A stretch of DNA of 9,659 bases. Origin: Gallionellaceae bacterium UBA5126. Lineage in GTDB: Bacteria; Pseudomonadota; Gammaproteobacteria; Burkholderiales; Gallionellaceae. The notes under the pieces were generated by a model that was not told where the DNA came from, searched no databases, and saw nothing but the letters and a program-made list of their open reading frames with translations. Positions 1-7,113 of the stretch are shown one piece after another (position 1 is the first letter of the stretch; each line of letters opens with the position of its first letter). A program made the position numbers and the translations under genes. Location: NCBI GenBank assembly GCA_002414205.1, contig DHYQ01000088.1:1-9659 (forward strand), given 5' to 3'.

Positions 1-62
1 TTGATTATTAAAAAACACCTAGTGCCATTTATTATTCTGTTTAAAAAAGAAATTTAGCCACC
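1..62. other. AT-rich stretch at window edge, no gene recognised
   Basis: This stretch is strikingly AT-rich compared with the rest of the window. It contains several A and T runs but no convincing reading frame. It lies just 3' of the minus-strand DUF294 gene, so it may be its downstream untranslated or intergenic region. I could not build a stable hairpin followed by a U-run in the minus-strand direction, so no terminator is called. Confidence 0.4.
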
Positions 63-1982
63 TCAGAAGGTGAAATAGTCGCCTAATTCACTCTGTAATT
101 TTCGAGCCTGACGGAAAGACTCTTTCAGGATGCGCCGATCCAGATCGTTCAGGGTGTCCGGGTCTACGCGATTGCTCAGCGGCACGTCACGCTTGCATTG
201 CTCATGTTGCAAACGCAGGCGCAATAACTGGATGTAATGGAAGGCATGAATCCAGGCTTCCAGTTGCCCCTTGTCGATTTCCCACAGCGCACCCGCTGCC
301 CGTAAACGATGCGCGGTATTGGTGTCGTTCACCCCCGCCGCCAAGGCAAAAATCCGTGCCGCATCCACCAGCGGGGTGACACCGTTCAATTTCAAATCCA
401 GCGTGTGCTGATTATTCTTGTCCTTGGTCAGCAAAAAGTCGCGCAAGATGCCCAGCGGCGGGCGATTGTCCAGCGCATTCGACACCATCTTTTTCAGGAA
501 CTGGCGATTGTCCTTGATCTTGCCCACCAGCCAACTCCGCAAGTCGCGCGCCAAATCCTCATTGCCATACAAGTGGCGGAAATCGAAAAAAATCGACGCA
601 TTCAACAAAGTCACGCCATCACCCCGGAAAATCCAGTCGGAAAACACGTTCTCCCACTCGTCCAGACTGAGGCACCACTGCGGGTTGGAGGCCATGATAT
701 TGCCCTTGCACAACGGAAAACCGCAGGCATCCAGCGCCTGATTGATTTCCAGCGCCACCGGCAGCAGTTGCGCCCGCACCTCGTCCGGCGTTTTGCCGTC
801 CGGCAGGTTAAAAATGATGCCATTATCCTGATCGGTATTCAGCGTCTGCTCAAAGCGCCCTTCGCTGCCCAAGGCCAACCAGCAAAAATCTACCGCAAAC
901 CAACCCGGCTGCTGTCTGGCCCGCTCAAAGACCTGTGCCACAATATGCTGGGTCAGCAAATCATTCAGCGCCGAAATCATCTGCGTCAATTGTTCCGCAC
1001 CCACACCCTGCGCCAGCATGTTTTGCCCCAGTTGCCGAATGTCTTCAGCGGCTTGCTGAAAGTCCGCCATGTTTTGCGCGCTACGGATAGCAATCCCGAC
1101 CTGACGAAGGCCCACGCGCTGCAAGGTAAACAAATCCTTGTCAGAAATCACCCCCTGCAACAAGCCCTCATTGTCCACCACCAACACGTGGCGGAAACCA
1201 TGCTTGACCATGGTCAGCGCCGCTTCATACGCCAGGGCTTGCGGCGGCAGCGTGACCAGGTTGGTGGTCATAATGTTGATAATCGGCTGGGTCACATCCA
1301 GCCCCGGCACCAGCGCCACGCGCTTCAACACATCGTGCAGGGTAAAAATCCCCAGCGGCTTGCCCTGCGTCGCCGCCACCATAGAGCCAATGGCCAGATT
1401 CTGCATGGTTTGCAGCACCGTCATCACCGGCGTTTCCGGCGGACACGTCACCGGCTTGCGCCGAATCACGCTGGACAAGGCCGAAGACATGGACTGTTGT
1501 TCGGCGCTGGATTGCGAGTATTGCGCCTGAATAATGTGCTTGGACTGCTCCAGCAAATTCGCCAGACGGCGGCTACAGTAGTCGTGGAACGGCACGCTAA
1601 GATGGGTCAATTCATGAAAATCTGCCGCGCTCAATTCATAACAAAAGGCATCCTCGCGCACCCGATACACGCTATTCACCGGGCGATTGGACAGCAATGC
1701 GCCCAAGGGGAAACAATCGCCCTCCTGCAATTCCAACCAGGCATCATCATCCTGCGCCTGCACCACCTCCTGCTCGCCCTGCACCACGCCTTGCTTGAGG
1801 ATGAAAAACTTGCGCACCTCGCCGTGCTGCGGTGACACGATCACCTCACCCTTGCTGTAATAGCCCAACTCCAGCCGCTCCGCCAGCCACAACACATGCG
1901 CTTTATCCATCTGATTGAACGGCGGGTGGCGGCATAAATCGGCGGCAGTGGCCTGCAACAGGGAGCGCGTAGGTTGCGACAT
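63..1982 (-). CDS. cNMP-binding / CBS-pair / DUF294 nucleotidyltransferase-like protein
   Basis: This is a cytoplasmic regulator-like protein of 639 residues using the chosen start. In order it shows a cyclic-nucleotide-binding (Crp-type) domain at about 10-140, two CBS motifs at about 175-290 (adenine-nucleotide sensing in this fold), a helical linker, and a GlnD/GlnE-like nucleotidyltransferase domain. That last domain has G-S-E-G-R at 372-376 and D-Q-D-N-G at 384-388, with the metal-binding acidic pair. A DUF294 C-terminal helical region runs to the end and includes CKGNIMASNP near 425. The family is recognised by this architecture, but its substrate is not established; many relatives sit beside a DEDD 3'-5' exonuclease gene, which could lie beyond the window. 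I chose the ATG at 1982 over one 33 bases upstream because it has AAGGA 8 bases before it. The upstream ATG also overlaps a TATAAT box and would fall outside the transcript. Divergent from tyrA. Confidence 0.88.
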   Translation of the reverse strand: MSQPTRSLLQATAADLCRHPPFNQMDKAHVLWLAERLELGYYSKGEVIVSPQHGEVRKFFILKQGVVQGEQEVVQAQDDDAWLELQEGDCFPLGALLSNRPVNSVYRVREDAFCYELSAADFHELTHLSVPFHDYCSRRLANLLEQSKHIIQAQYSQSSAEQQSMSSALSSVIRRKPVTCPPETPVMTVLQTMQNLAIGSMVAATQGKPLGIFTLHDVLKRVALVPGLDVTQPIINIMTTNLVTLPPQALAYEAALTMVKHGFRHVLVVDNEGLLQGVISDKDLFTLQRVGLRQVGIAIRSAQNMADFQQAAEDIRQLGQNMLAQGVGAEQLTQMISALNDLLTQHIVAQVFERARQQPGWFAVDFCWLALGSEGRFEQTLNTDQDNGIIFNLPDGKTPDEVRAQLLPVALEINQALDACGFPLCKGNIMASNPQWCLSLDEWENVFSDWIFRGDGVTLLNASIFFDFRHLYGNEDLARDLRSWLVGKIKDNRQFLKKMVSNALDNRPPLGILRDFLLTKDKNNQHTLDLKLNGVTPLVDAARIFALAAGVNDTNTAHRLRAAGALWEIDKGQLEAWIHAFHYIQLLRLRLQHEQCKRDVPLSNRVDPDTLNDLDRRILKESFRQARKLQSELGDYFTF

Positions 1983-1990
1983 GATTTTGA

Positions 1991-1995
1991 TCCTT
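1991..1995 (-). promoter_or_regulatory. Shine-Dalgarno AAGGA fixing the DUF294 gene start
   Basis: Read on the minus strand, AAGGA lies 8 bases before the ATG at 1982. The alternative in-frame ATG at 2015 has no such site. This decides the start in favour of a 639-residue protein beginning MSQPTRS. Confidence 0.6.
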
Positions 1996-2013
1996 GCGTA
2001 ATTTGACGGCGGC

Positions 2014-2019
2014 ATTATA
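2014..2019 (-). promoter_or_regulatory. Predicted -10 box (TATAAT) for the DUF294 gene
   Basis: A perfect TATAAT on the minus strand lies 31 bases before the preferred start codon. It would place the transcription start near 2007. The -35 region is poor: only a GGTTTG-like hexamer at 2036-2041 with a 16-base spacer. So either the promoter is weak or an activator helps. Sequence inspection only. Confidence 0.45.
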
Positions 2020-2093
2020 CGGACGCCTTGCGCCGCAAACCTTAATTAACGGGATGATTTTGTCGGCAAACGGGCGGGCCGAATCGCGTCGGG

Positions 2094-2099
2094 TATAAT
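2094..2099 (+). promoter_or_regulatory. Predicted -10 box (TATAAT) for tyrA
   Basis: A perfect TATAAT in a GGGTATAATCC context lies 24 bases before the tyrA ATG, giving a short leader. No good -35 hexamer sits 16-18 bases upstream, where the sequence is GC-rich. It is the partner of the TATAAT at 2014-2019 on the opposite strand. Between the two lies an AT-rich patch containing the palindrome TTAATTAA (2042-2049). Confidence 0.45.
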
Positions 2100-2123
2100 C
2101 CGCCGCCGAAAAAGGGAGACAGC

Positions 2124-2984
2124 ATGCTGAACAAAATCTTGATTTGTGGCGTCGGGCTAATCGGTGGCTCGTTTGCCCTGGCCTTGCGCCAAGCCGGACA
2201 AGTCGGCGAAATCGTCGGCTACGGGCGCAGCGCCGCCAGCCTGCAACAGGCGTGCGACTTGGGCGTGATTGACCGCATCGGTAACAATTTGGCGCAAGAT
2301 GCCGCCGACGCCGATTTGATTCTGCTCGCCACCCCGGTCGGCAGCATGCCGGACTGGCTGGCGCGACTGGCCCCGCACCTCGGCCCCAACACGGTCATTA
2401 CTGACGGCGGCAGCACTAAAAGCGACGTGGTGGCCGCCGCCTATGCCGCACTGGGCGACAAAATCGGCCAGTTCGTGCCCGCCCATCCCATCGCCGGGGC
2501 GGAAAAAAGCGGTGCCGCTGCCGCCCTCGCCGATTTGTACGTCGGACGCAAAGTGGTGGTCACCCCGCTGCTAGAAAACACCGCCGCTGCGGTCAGCAAA
2601 GTCGAAGCCGCCTGGGCCGCCTGCGGTGCCCGCCTGTTCCGCATGACCCCGCAGCAGCACGACCAGATTTTCGCCACCGTCAGCCATTTGCCGCACCTAC
2701 TGTCCTTCGCCTTGGTGCAAGACATCGCCCAGCGCGACAACCGCGACGAACTGCTGTCCTTCGCCGCCAGCGGCTTCCGCGACTTCACCCGCATCGCCGC
2801 CAGCTCGCCGGAAATGTGGCGCGACATCGCCCTCGCCAACCGCCCCGCCCTGCTGCAAGAACTGGCGAACTACCAAGCCGCCGTCAGCTGCATCCAAACC
2901 GCCCTGCAACACGCCGACGGCGACGCTTTGCAGCAAATTTTCAGCGAAGCACAAGCTATTCGGCAAAACTGGCAAGCAAAATAG
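2124..2984 (+). CDS. tyrA: Prephenate (or arogenate) dehydrogenase
   Basis: This cytoplasmic enzyme oxidatively decarboxylates prephenate to 4-hydroxyphenylpyruvate with NAD(P)+, the committed step to tyrosine. The 286-residue protein begins with a Rossmann dinucleotide-binding fold containing GVGLIGGS (9-16). It carries the family signatures HPIAGAEKSG (121-130) and SHLPHLLS (187-194), whose histidines correspond to the catalytic and substrate-binding region. A C-terminal helical dimerisation domain includes FRDFTRIAASSPEMWRDI (218-235). The length is typical of the monofunctional form: no chorismate mutase domain is fused at the N-terminus and no ACT domain at the C-terminus. Tyrosine feedback through an ACT domain is therefore not expected. 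The start is supported by AGGGAG at 2113-2118. The cofactor and the prephenate-versus-arogenate choice cannot be read with confidence. It is divergent from the DUF294 gene. Confidence 0.93.
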   Translation: MLNKILICGVGLIGGSFALALRQAGQVGEIVGYGRSAASLQQACDLGVIDRIGNNLAQDAADADLILLATPVGSMPDWLARLAPHLGPNTVITDGGSTKSDVVAAAYAALGDKIGQFVPAHPIAGAEKSGAAAALADLYVGRKVVVTPLLENTAAAVSKVEAAWAACGARLFRMTPQQHDQIFATVSHLPHLLSFALVQDIAQRDNRDELLSFAASGFRDFTRIAASSPEMWRDIALANRPALLQELANYQAAVSCIQTALQHADGDALQQIFSEAQAIRQNWQAK

Positions 2985-3040
2985 CCTTTAAAGAGCTTTG
3001 CGATTTTCGTTTCAAGCTGCGCTTTTTTTCAACTACCACT

Positions 3041-3046
3041 TGGAGG
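3041..3046 (+). promoter_or_regulatory. Strong Shine-Dalgarno (TGGAGG) of the small gene
   Basis: TGGAGG lies 8 bases before the ATG at 3055, close to ideal, and is the strongest ribosome binding site in the window. It argues that the small downstream frame is truly translated. It also argues that translation does not begin at the earlier in-frame ATG at 2998. Confidence 0.6.
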
Positions 3047-3054
3047 AATTAAAA

Positions 3055-3342
3055 ATGACGGGAATTAAATGGACGACAGAAAATTTATCTTTACTGGGAA
3101 AATCTTTCCTCAAAAATGTATTGAGCAATATGCGCAATGAAGACTCCCAAGTGGGCTTTGGCGAAACCGGGAAAGGCATTTCACCAAACTATCAGGTCAC
3201 TTACCCCAATGGCAGAACAGTGACACGACGCGGTTCGTCCCACGAAGTTTATGAACAAACCGACGCGTTTGATCCAGGCAAAATCTCCCAGCCTTTTGCT
3301 TACGCCGACATCCAGTCTGCACTCGAAAGATGTGCGCGTTAA
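3055..3342 (+). CDS. Small hypothetical protein, 95 aa
   Basis: I do not recognise this family. The product is a short soluble protein with no signal peptide or membrane segment. It has a helical N-terminal part (about 5-26), a central glycine-rich region (QVGFGETGKGISPNYQVTYP, about 32-51), then a basic stretch with TVTRR followed by an acidic, proline-containing C-terminal third. The centre looks like two or three short beta strands. The start at 3055 rests on an excellent Shine-Dalgarno site. The gene lies 70 bases after tyrA and ends 28 bases before radA on the same strand, so it may be part of a tyrA-to-radA transcript. Its coding use is less GC-extreme than its neighbours, which may mean it is lineage-restricted. 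No function is proposed. Confidence 0.62.
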   Translation: MTGIKWTTENLSLLGKSFLKNVLSNMRNEDSQVGFGETGKGISPNYQVTYPNGRTVTRRGSSHEVYEQTDAFDPGKISQPFAYADIQSALERCAR

Positions 3343-3370
3343 GAAACACTTAAACCAAACAGCTTCAATC

Positions 3371-4730
<1,360 letters not shown>

Positions 4731-4735
<5 letters not shown>

Positions 4736-4747
4736 GCGTCACTCACC
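4731..4747 (+). terminator. Short hairpin over the radA stop codon (weak terminator candidate)
   Basis: GGTGAG (4731-4736) and CTCACC (4742-4747) form a perfect 6-bp stem with a 5-base loop, and the radA stop codon lies inside the left arm. It is followed by an A-rich rather than a T-rich stretch in the sense direction. It is therefore not a textbook intrinsic terminator; it could stabilise the 3' end or simply be chance. Confidence 0.3.
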
Positions 4748-4762
4748 CTTCAAAAATCTGAC

Positions 4763-4793
4763 GTAGGGCGCAATAAGCGCAGCGCATTGCGCC
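4763..4793 (+). repeat. Left REP hairpin (GTAG head)
   Basis: The GTAG head (4763-4766) is followed by an 8-bp stem, GGCGCAAT (4767-4774) with ATTGCGCC (4786-4793). The loop is an 11-base AAGCGCAGCGC. The third stem position is a C:G pair. Confidence 0.65.
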
Positions 4794-4831
4794 ATTTCTT
4801 CCGTCAATTCAGGCAGGCTTTAACGATGTTT

Positions 4832-4863
4832 GGTGCAATGCGCTGACGCTTATTGCACCCTAC
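4832..4863 (-). repeat. Right REP hairpin (inverted copy)
   Basis: This is the inverted partner of the left REP: GGTGCAAT (4832-4839) pairs with ATTGCACC (4852-4859) and the CTAC tail is at 4860-4863. The loop is 12 bases, one longer than in the left copy. The third stem position is T:A where the left copy has C:G, a compensated change. Confidence 0.65.
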
Positions 4864-4892
4864 AGCATTTCCCCCCGCTTTCGGTTATCCTT

Positions 4893-4911
4893 CGCCCCCA
4901 GAATCGGGGGG
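4893..4911 (+). promoter_or_regulatory. C-run/G-run hairpin covering the ribosome binding site of the protease stub
   Basis: CCCCC (4895-4899) can pair with GGGGG (4906-4910) across a 6-base loop. The G-run is also the only Shine-Dalgarno-like element before the ATG at 4920. A second C-run at 4871-4876 could pair with the same G-run instead. The arrangement would hide the ribosome binding site in the RNA, but no test is possible here and it may be incidental. Confidence 0.25.
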
Positions 4912-4919
4912 ACAACAAG

Positions 4920-5153
4920 ATGGTCAACGAGCAAGCAGTCATTCTGCTCACCAGCCGTGCAGCGGAGAAGAATCGCAATTTCGGCAGCGGCTTTGTGGTG
5001 GCGCGCAACGGTCAGGTCAGCTACGTGCTGACCTGTGCGCATGTGGTGGAGCAAATCGGGCGCGAGCAACTTTGCGCGGCGGGCACGGATGCGCTGGTCA
5101 GCGTGCTGCATTGCGGCAGTGGTGACGGGATCGAACTGATCAGTTGCCAATAG
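4920..5153 (+). pseudogene. Truncated trypsin-like serine protease, N-terminal stub (77 aa)
   Basis: The 77-residue frame resembles the start of the trypsin/HtrA-type peptidase domains found in bacterial conflict and multidomain effector proteins. Visible signs are a hydrophobic strand AVILLTS (6-12), GSGFVV (23-27 region, oxyanion-side strand) and YVLTCAHVV (35-43), with H41 in the position of the catalytic histidine. A later DGIEL (69-73) falls where such domains usually have D-G-I-D-L-A with the catalytic aspartate, and the frame then stops four residues later. The aspartate is not preserved and the serine region is absent, so no proteolysis is expected. A GGGGGG run 8-9 bases before the ATG could serve as a ribosome binding site. 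The OLD-family gene begins 25 bases after the stop. I infer a gene broken by insertion or deletion at the left edge of the defence module. A small functional protein is less likely. Confidence 0.6.
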
Positions 5154-5178
5154 ACAATGAAAAGCCAAAGTAGAACAA

Positions 5179-7113
5179 ATGAAACTTCATACCATTCGCT
5201 TGATGAATTTCCAGTCTTTTGGCGAACAGCCAACAGACATATCACTTGAAAATATTTCCTACCTGATTGGCCCAAATGGCTCAGGCAAAACAGCGGTACT
5301 TCAGGCTTTGTGTCGTCTCTTCGCCTTCGATCCAACACTGCGCCGAATCGAGCGTTCGGATTTTCATGTCCCATTCAACGAGGCAGCACCGCCTGCTGAG
5401 CGTCAGCTATGGATCGAGGCCGACTTTCTGTTCCCGGAACTTGGCGATGACAAAGACAACAGCACGGTGGCACCTCATTTCGGCCACATGCGCCTTGACG
5501 AAATAGATGGCATACCGCGCGTGCGTTTTCGTCTCACCGCCACCATGGGCTTGGATGGAGACATAGAAGAAAGCATGGTCTATGTGCTGGACATCAATGC
5601 AGATGGGTCGCCACTGACCACTGCTCAAGTCCCCCGATCTGAACGCAACCATATCCACGTTCACTACCTGCCCGCGCGCCGTGATCCAGCTGATCATATT
5701 ACCTACGGTGCCAATGCACTGCTGGGACGCATGCTGCGTGCGGTGAACTGGGATGCAGAGCGAACTGTCATCAAGGGGCTGACCGACCAAATCAGCGGCA
5801 GTTTGGCGGCTAATCCGTCAATCAATGCGTTCAGCACAAGCTTGAAAACAGCATGGAGTGCTTTGCACAAGGGCAGCTTCTTTGCCGACCCCAAGCTCAC
5901 TTTTGTAGCGTCTGAGATCGAGGCCTTGCTGCGGCACATGTCAGTATCTTTCACACCAGGCCACGACGAGCATCTGGTCGATTTCTCACGATTGAGCGAC
6001 GGTCAGAAGTCGATGCTGTATCTGTCGCTCGTGCAGTCCTCGCAAGCCATTGGTTGCGCTGTACTGACTGGCAAAGATACGTCATTTGATGCCGACAAGT
6101 TGCGCCCGCCCGTTTTTACGGTGGTGGCGGTCGAAGAGCCAGAAAACAGCCTCTCGCCCCACTACCTCGGACGGATCGTCAATGCGCTCAACAAAATGAC
6201 CAGCCATGGCGACGCACAAGCGCTGATCGCCACCCACGCGCCATCCATGCTGCGGCGTGTTGCCCCGGAACGTATTCGCTATCTGCGGCTGACCCAGAAG
6301 CGAACATCGCGTGTCACGCACATCAAACTACCAGATGCTACTGATGAAGCTCATAAATTTGTGCGTGAAGCGGTACAGGCTTTTCCAGAAGTCTATTTCT
6401 CGCGGCTTGTCGTTCTTGGAGAAGGAGACAGTGAAGAAATAGTGTTGCCACGGCTTCTTCAGGCCAAAGGTGCTCCGGTTGATGAGTCGGCAATCACGAT
6501 TGCTCCCTTGGGTGGGCGTCACGTCAATCACTTCTGGCGTCTTCTGTACGCACTGGGCATTCCATATCTGACGCTGCTGGATCTTGATACGGCACGCTTC
6601 CAAGGTGGTTGGGGGCGGATTAAATACGCAGTTAAAAACAAAGAGATCTTCGATCCTCAGTGGGTATTAATGTTTCCCGGAATGCATCCAACTTCAATTC
6701 CCAATTGGAATTGTGATATCTACAAGATTTTGGATCCGGCACTGCCTGCTTTTTATTGCAACCACTTGGCGAATTTAGAGCGTGGGGGCGTATTCTTTTC
6801 CTATCCAATGGATCTGGATTTCGCAATGCTGCTCGCGTACCCACATGCCTATGATGTTGAGAGAGAAAGGCCCGACGAGTCGACGATCAAAGCTGTCCTC
6901 GGAAAAAGCTATCACGACGTAAATCAATACAGCAACGAGGAACAGCAACTGTTCGGCACCTACCATCAGCACTTCAAACTTGGCAGCAAACCCGTCGCCC
7001 ATATTGATGCACTGGCCAAGCTGACTGATGAAGAGTTGCTGGCTAACATGCCAACATCCTTGAGCAGATTGGCGGATGCCGTCATCGCCAAACTCGCGGA
7101 GTTGCCAGAGTGA
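5179..7113 (+). CDS. OLD-family ATP-dependent endonuclease, GajA-like (Gabija)
   Basis: This 644-residue OLD-family protein joins an ABC-type ATPase to a C-terminal TOPRIM nuclease domain. The ATPase half has Walker A GPNGSGKT (31-38), a signature-like LSDGQKS (272-278), Walker B VVAVEEPENS (315-324) with the tandem acidic E319-E320, and a switch histidine in ATHAP (H353). The TOPRIM half has LGEGDSEE (413-420) with E415, the D-x-D pair D468/D470 in LLDLD, a further acidic DLD (545-547) and GSKP with K604. Together these match the metal- and DNA-binding pattern of OLD nucleases. In Gabija, GajA is a DNA nuclease held in check by nucleotide levels; by homology this is the inferred role. It overlaps the helicase gene by GTGA, so the two are cotranslated. 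No strong Shine-Dalgarno precedes the ATG at 5179. Its codon use is less GC-biased than that of radA or recQ, suggesting transfer. Confidence 0.88.
   Translation: MKLHTIRLMNFQSFGEQPTDISLENISYLIGPNGSGKTAVLQALCRLFAFDPTLRRIERSDFHVPFNEAAPPAERQLWIEADFLFPELGDDKDNSTVAPHFGHMRLDEIDGIPRVRFRLTATMGLDGDIEESMVYVLDINADGSPLTTAQVPRSERNHIHVHYLPARRDPADHITYGANALLGRMLRAVNWDAERTVIKGLTDQISGSLAANPSINAFSTSLKTAWSALHKGSFFADPKLTFVASEIEALLRHMSVSFTPGHDEHLVDFSRLSDGQKSMLYLSLVQSSQAIGCAVLTGKDTSFDADKLRPPVFTVVAVEEPENSLSPHYLGRIVNALNKMTSHGDAQALIATHAPSMLRRVAPERIRYLRLTQKRTSRVTHIKLPDATDEAHKFVREAVQAFPEVYFSRLVVLGEGDSEEIVLPRLLQAKGAPVDESAITIAPLGGRHVNHFWRLLYALGIPYLTLLDLDTARFQGGWGRIKYAVKNKEIFDPQWVLMFPGMHPTSIPNWNCDIYKILDPALPAFYCNHLANLERGGVFFSYPMDLDFAMLLAYPHAYDVERERPDESTIKAVLGKSYHDVNQYSNEEQQLFGTYHQHFKLGSKPVAHIDALAKLTDEELLANMPTSLSRLADAVIAKLAELPE
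7110..7113 (+). other. GTGA stop/start overlap coupling the two defence genes
   Basis: The GTG start of the helicase gene overlaps the TGA stop of the nuclease gene. No in-frame ATG follows near the start, so GTG is the best choice. Such overlaps usually give translational coupling and fixed stoichiometry, as expected for subunits of one complex. Confidence 0.75.

Larger units (their letters stand above)
4763..4863. repeat. REP doublet / REPIN-like inverted repeat
   Basis: Two roughly 31-base arms face each other across a 38-base spacer (4794-4831). The left arm begins with GTAG and the right arm ends with CTAC, the conserved head tetranucleotide of REP elements. Each arm folds on its own: GGCGCAAT/ATTGCGCC on the left and GGTGCAAT/ATTGCACC on the right. 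The arms also match each other as one long inverted repeat with one extra base and two substitutions. Both substitutions fall at partner positions of the same stem pair, so each hairpin stays perfectly paired. Known biology: REPINs are short non-autonomous elements mobilised by RAYT (TnpA-REP) Y1 transposases encoded elsewhere in the genome. The element sits between radA and the accessory region. Confidence 0.75.

Noticed and set aside
309..1835. Long plus-strand open frame (508 codons) opposite the DUF294 gene
   Set aside because: It is rich in His, Arg and Gln with no family motifs, as expected from the antisense frame of a GC-rich gene. The minus-strand frame has three recognisable domains.
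2985..3035. Possible intrinsic terminator after tyrA (AGCTT...AAGCT followed by a run of seven T)
   Set aside because: The stem is only 5 bp with a loop of about 15 bases and no GC-rich core. The small gene downstream may be cotranscribed.
3251..3370. Upstream in-frame ATG giving a 40-residue extension of RadA
   Set aside because: It overlaps the small gene in another frame, and the extension precedes the canonical MAKPKT start next to the zinc finger.
4830..4919. Extended N-terminus of the protease stub from an alternative start at 4830
   Set aside because: The extension would be translated from the right REP hairpin, and the ATG at 4920 gives a natural start to the domain.
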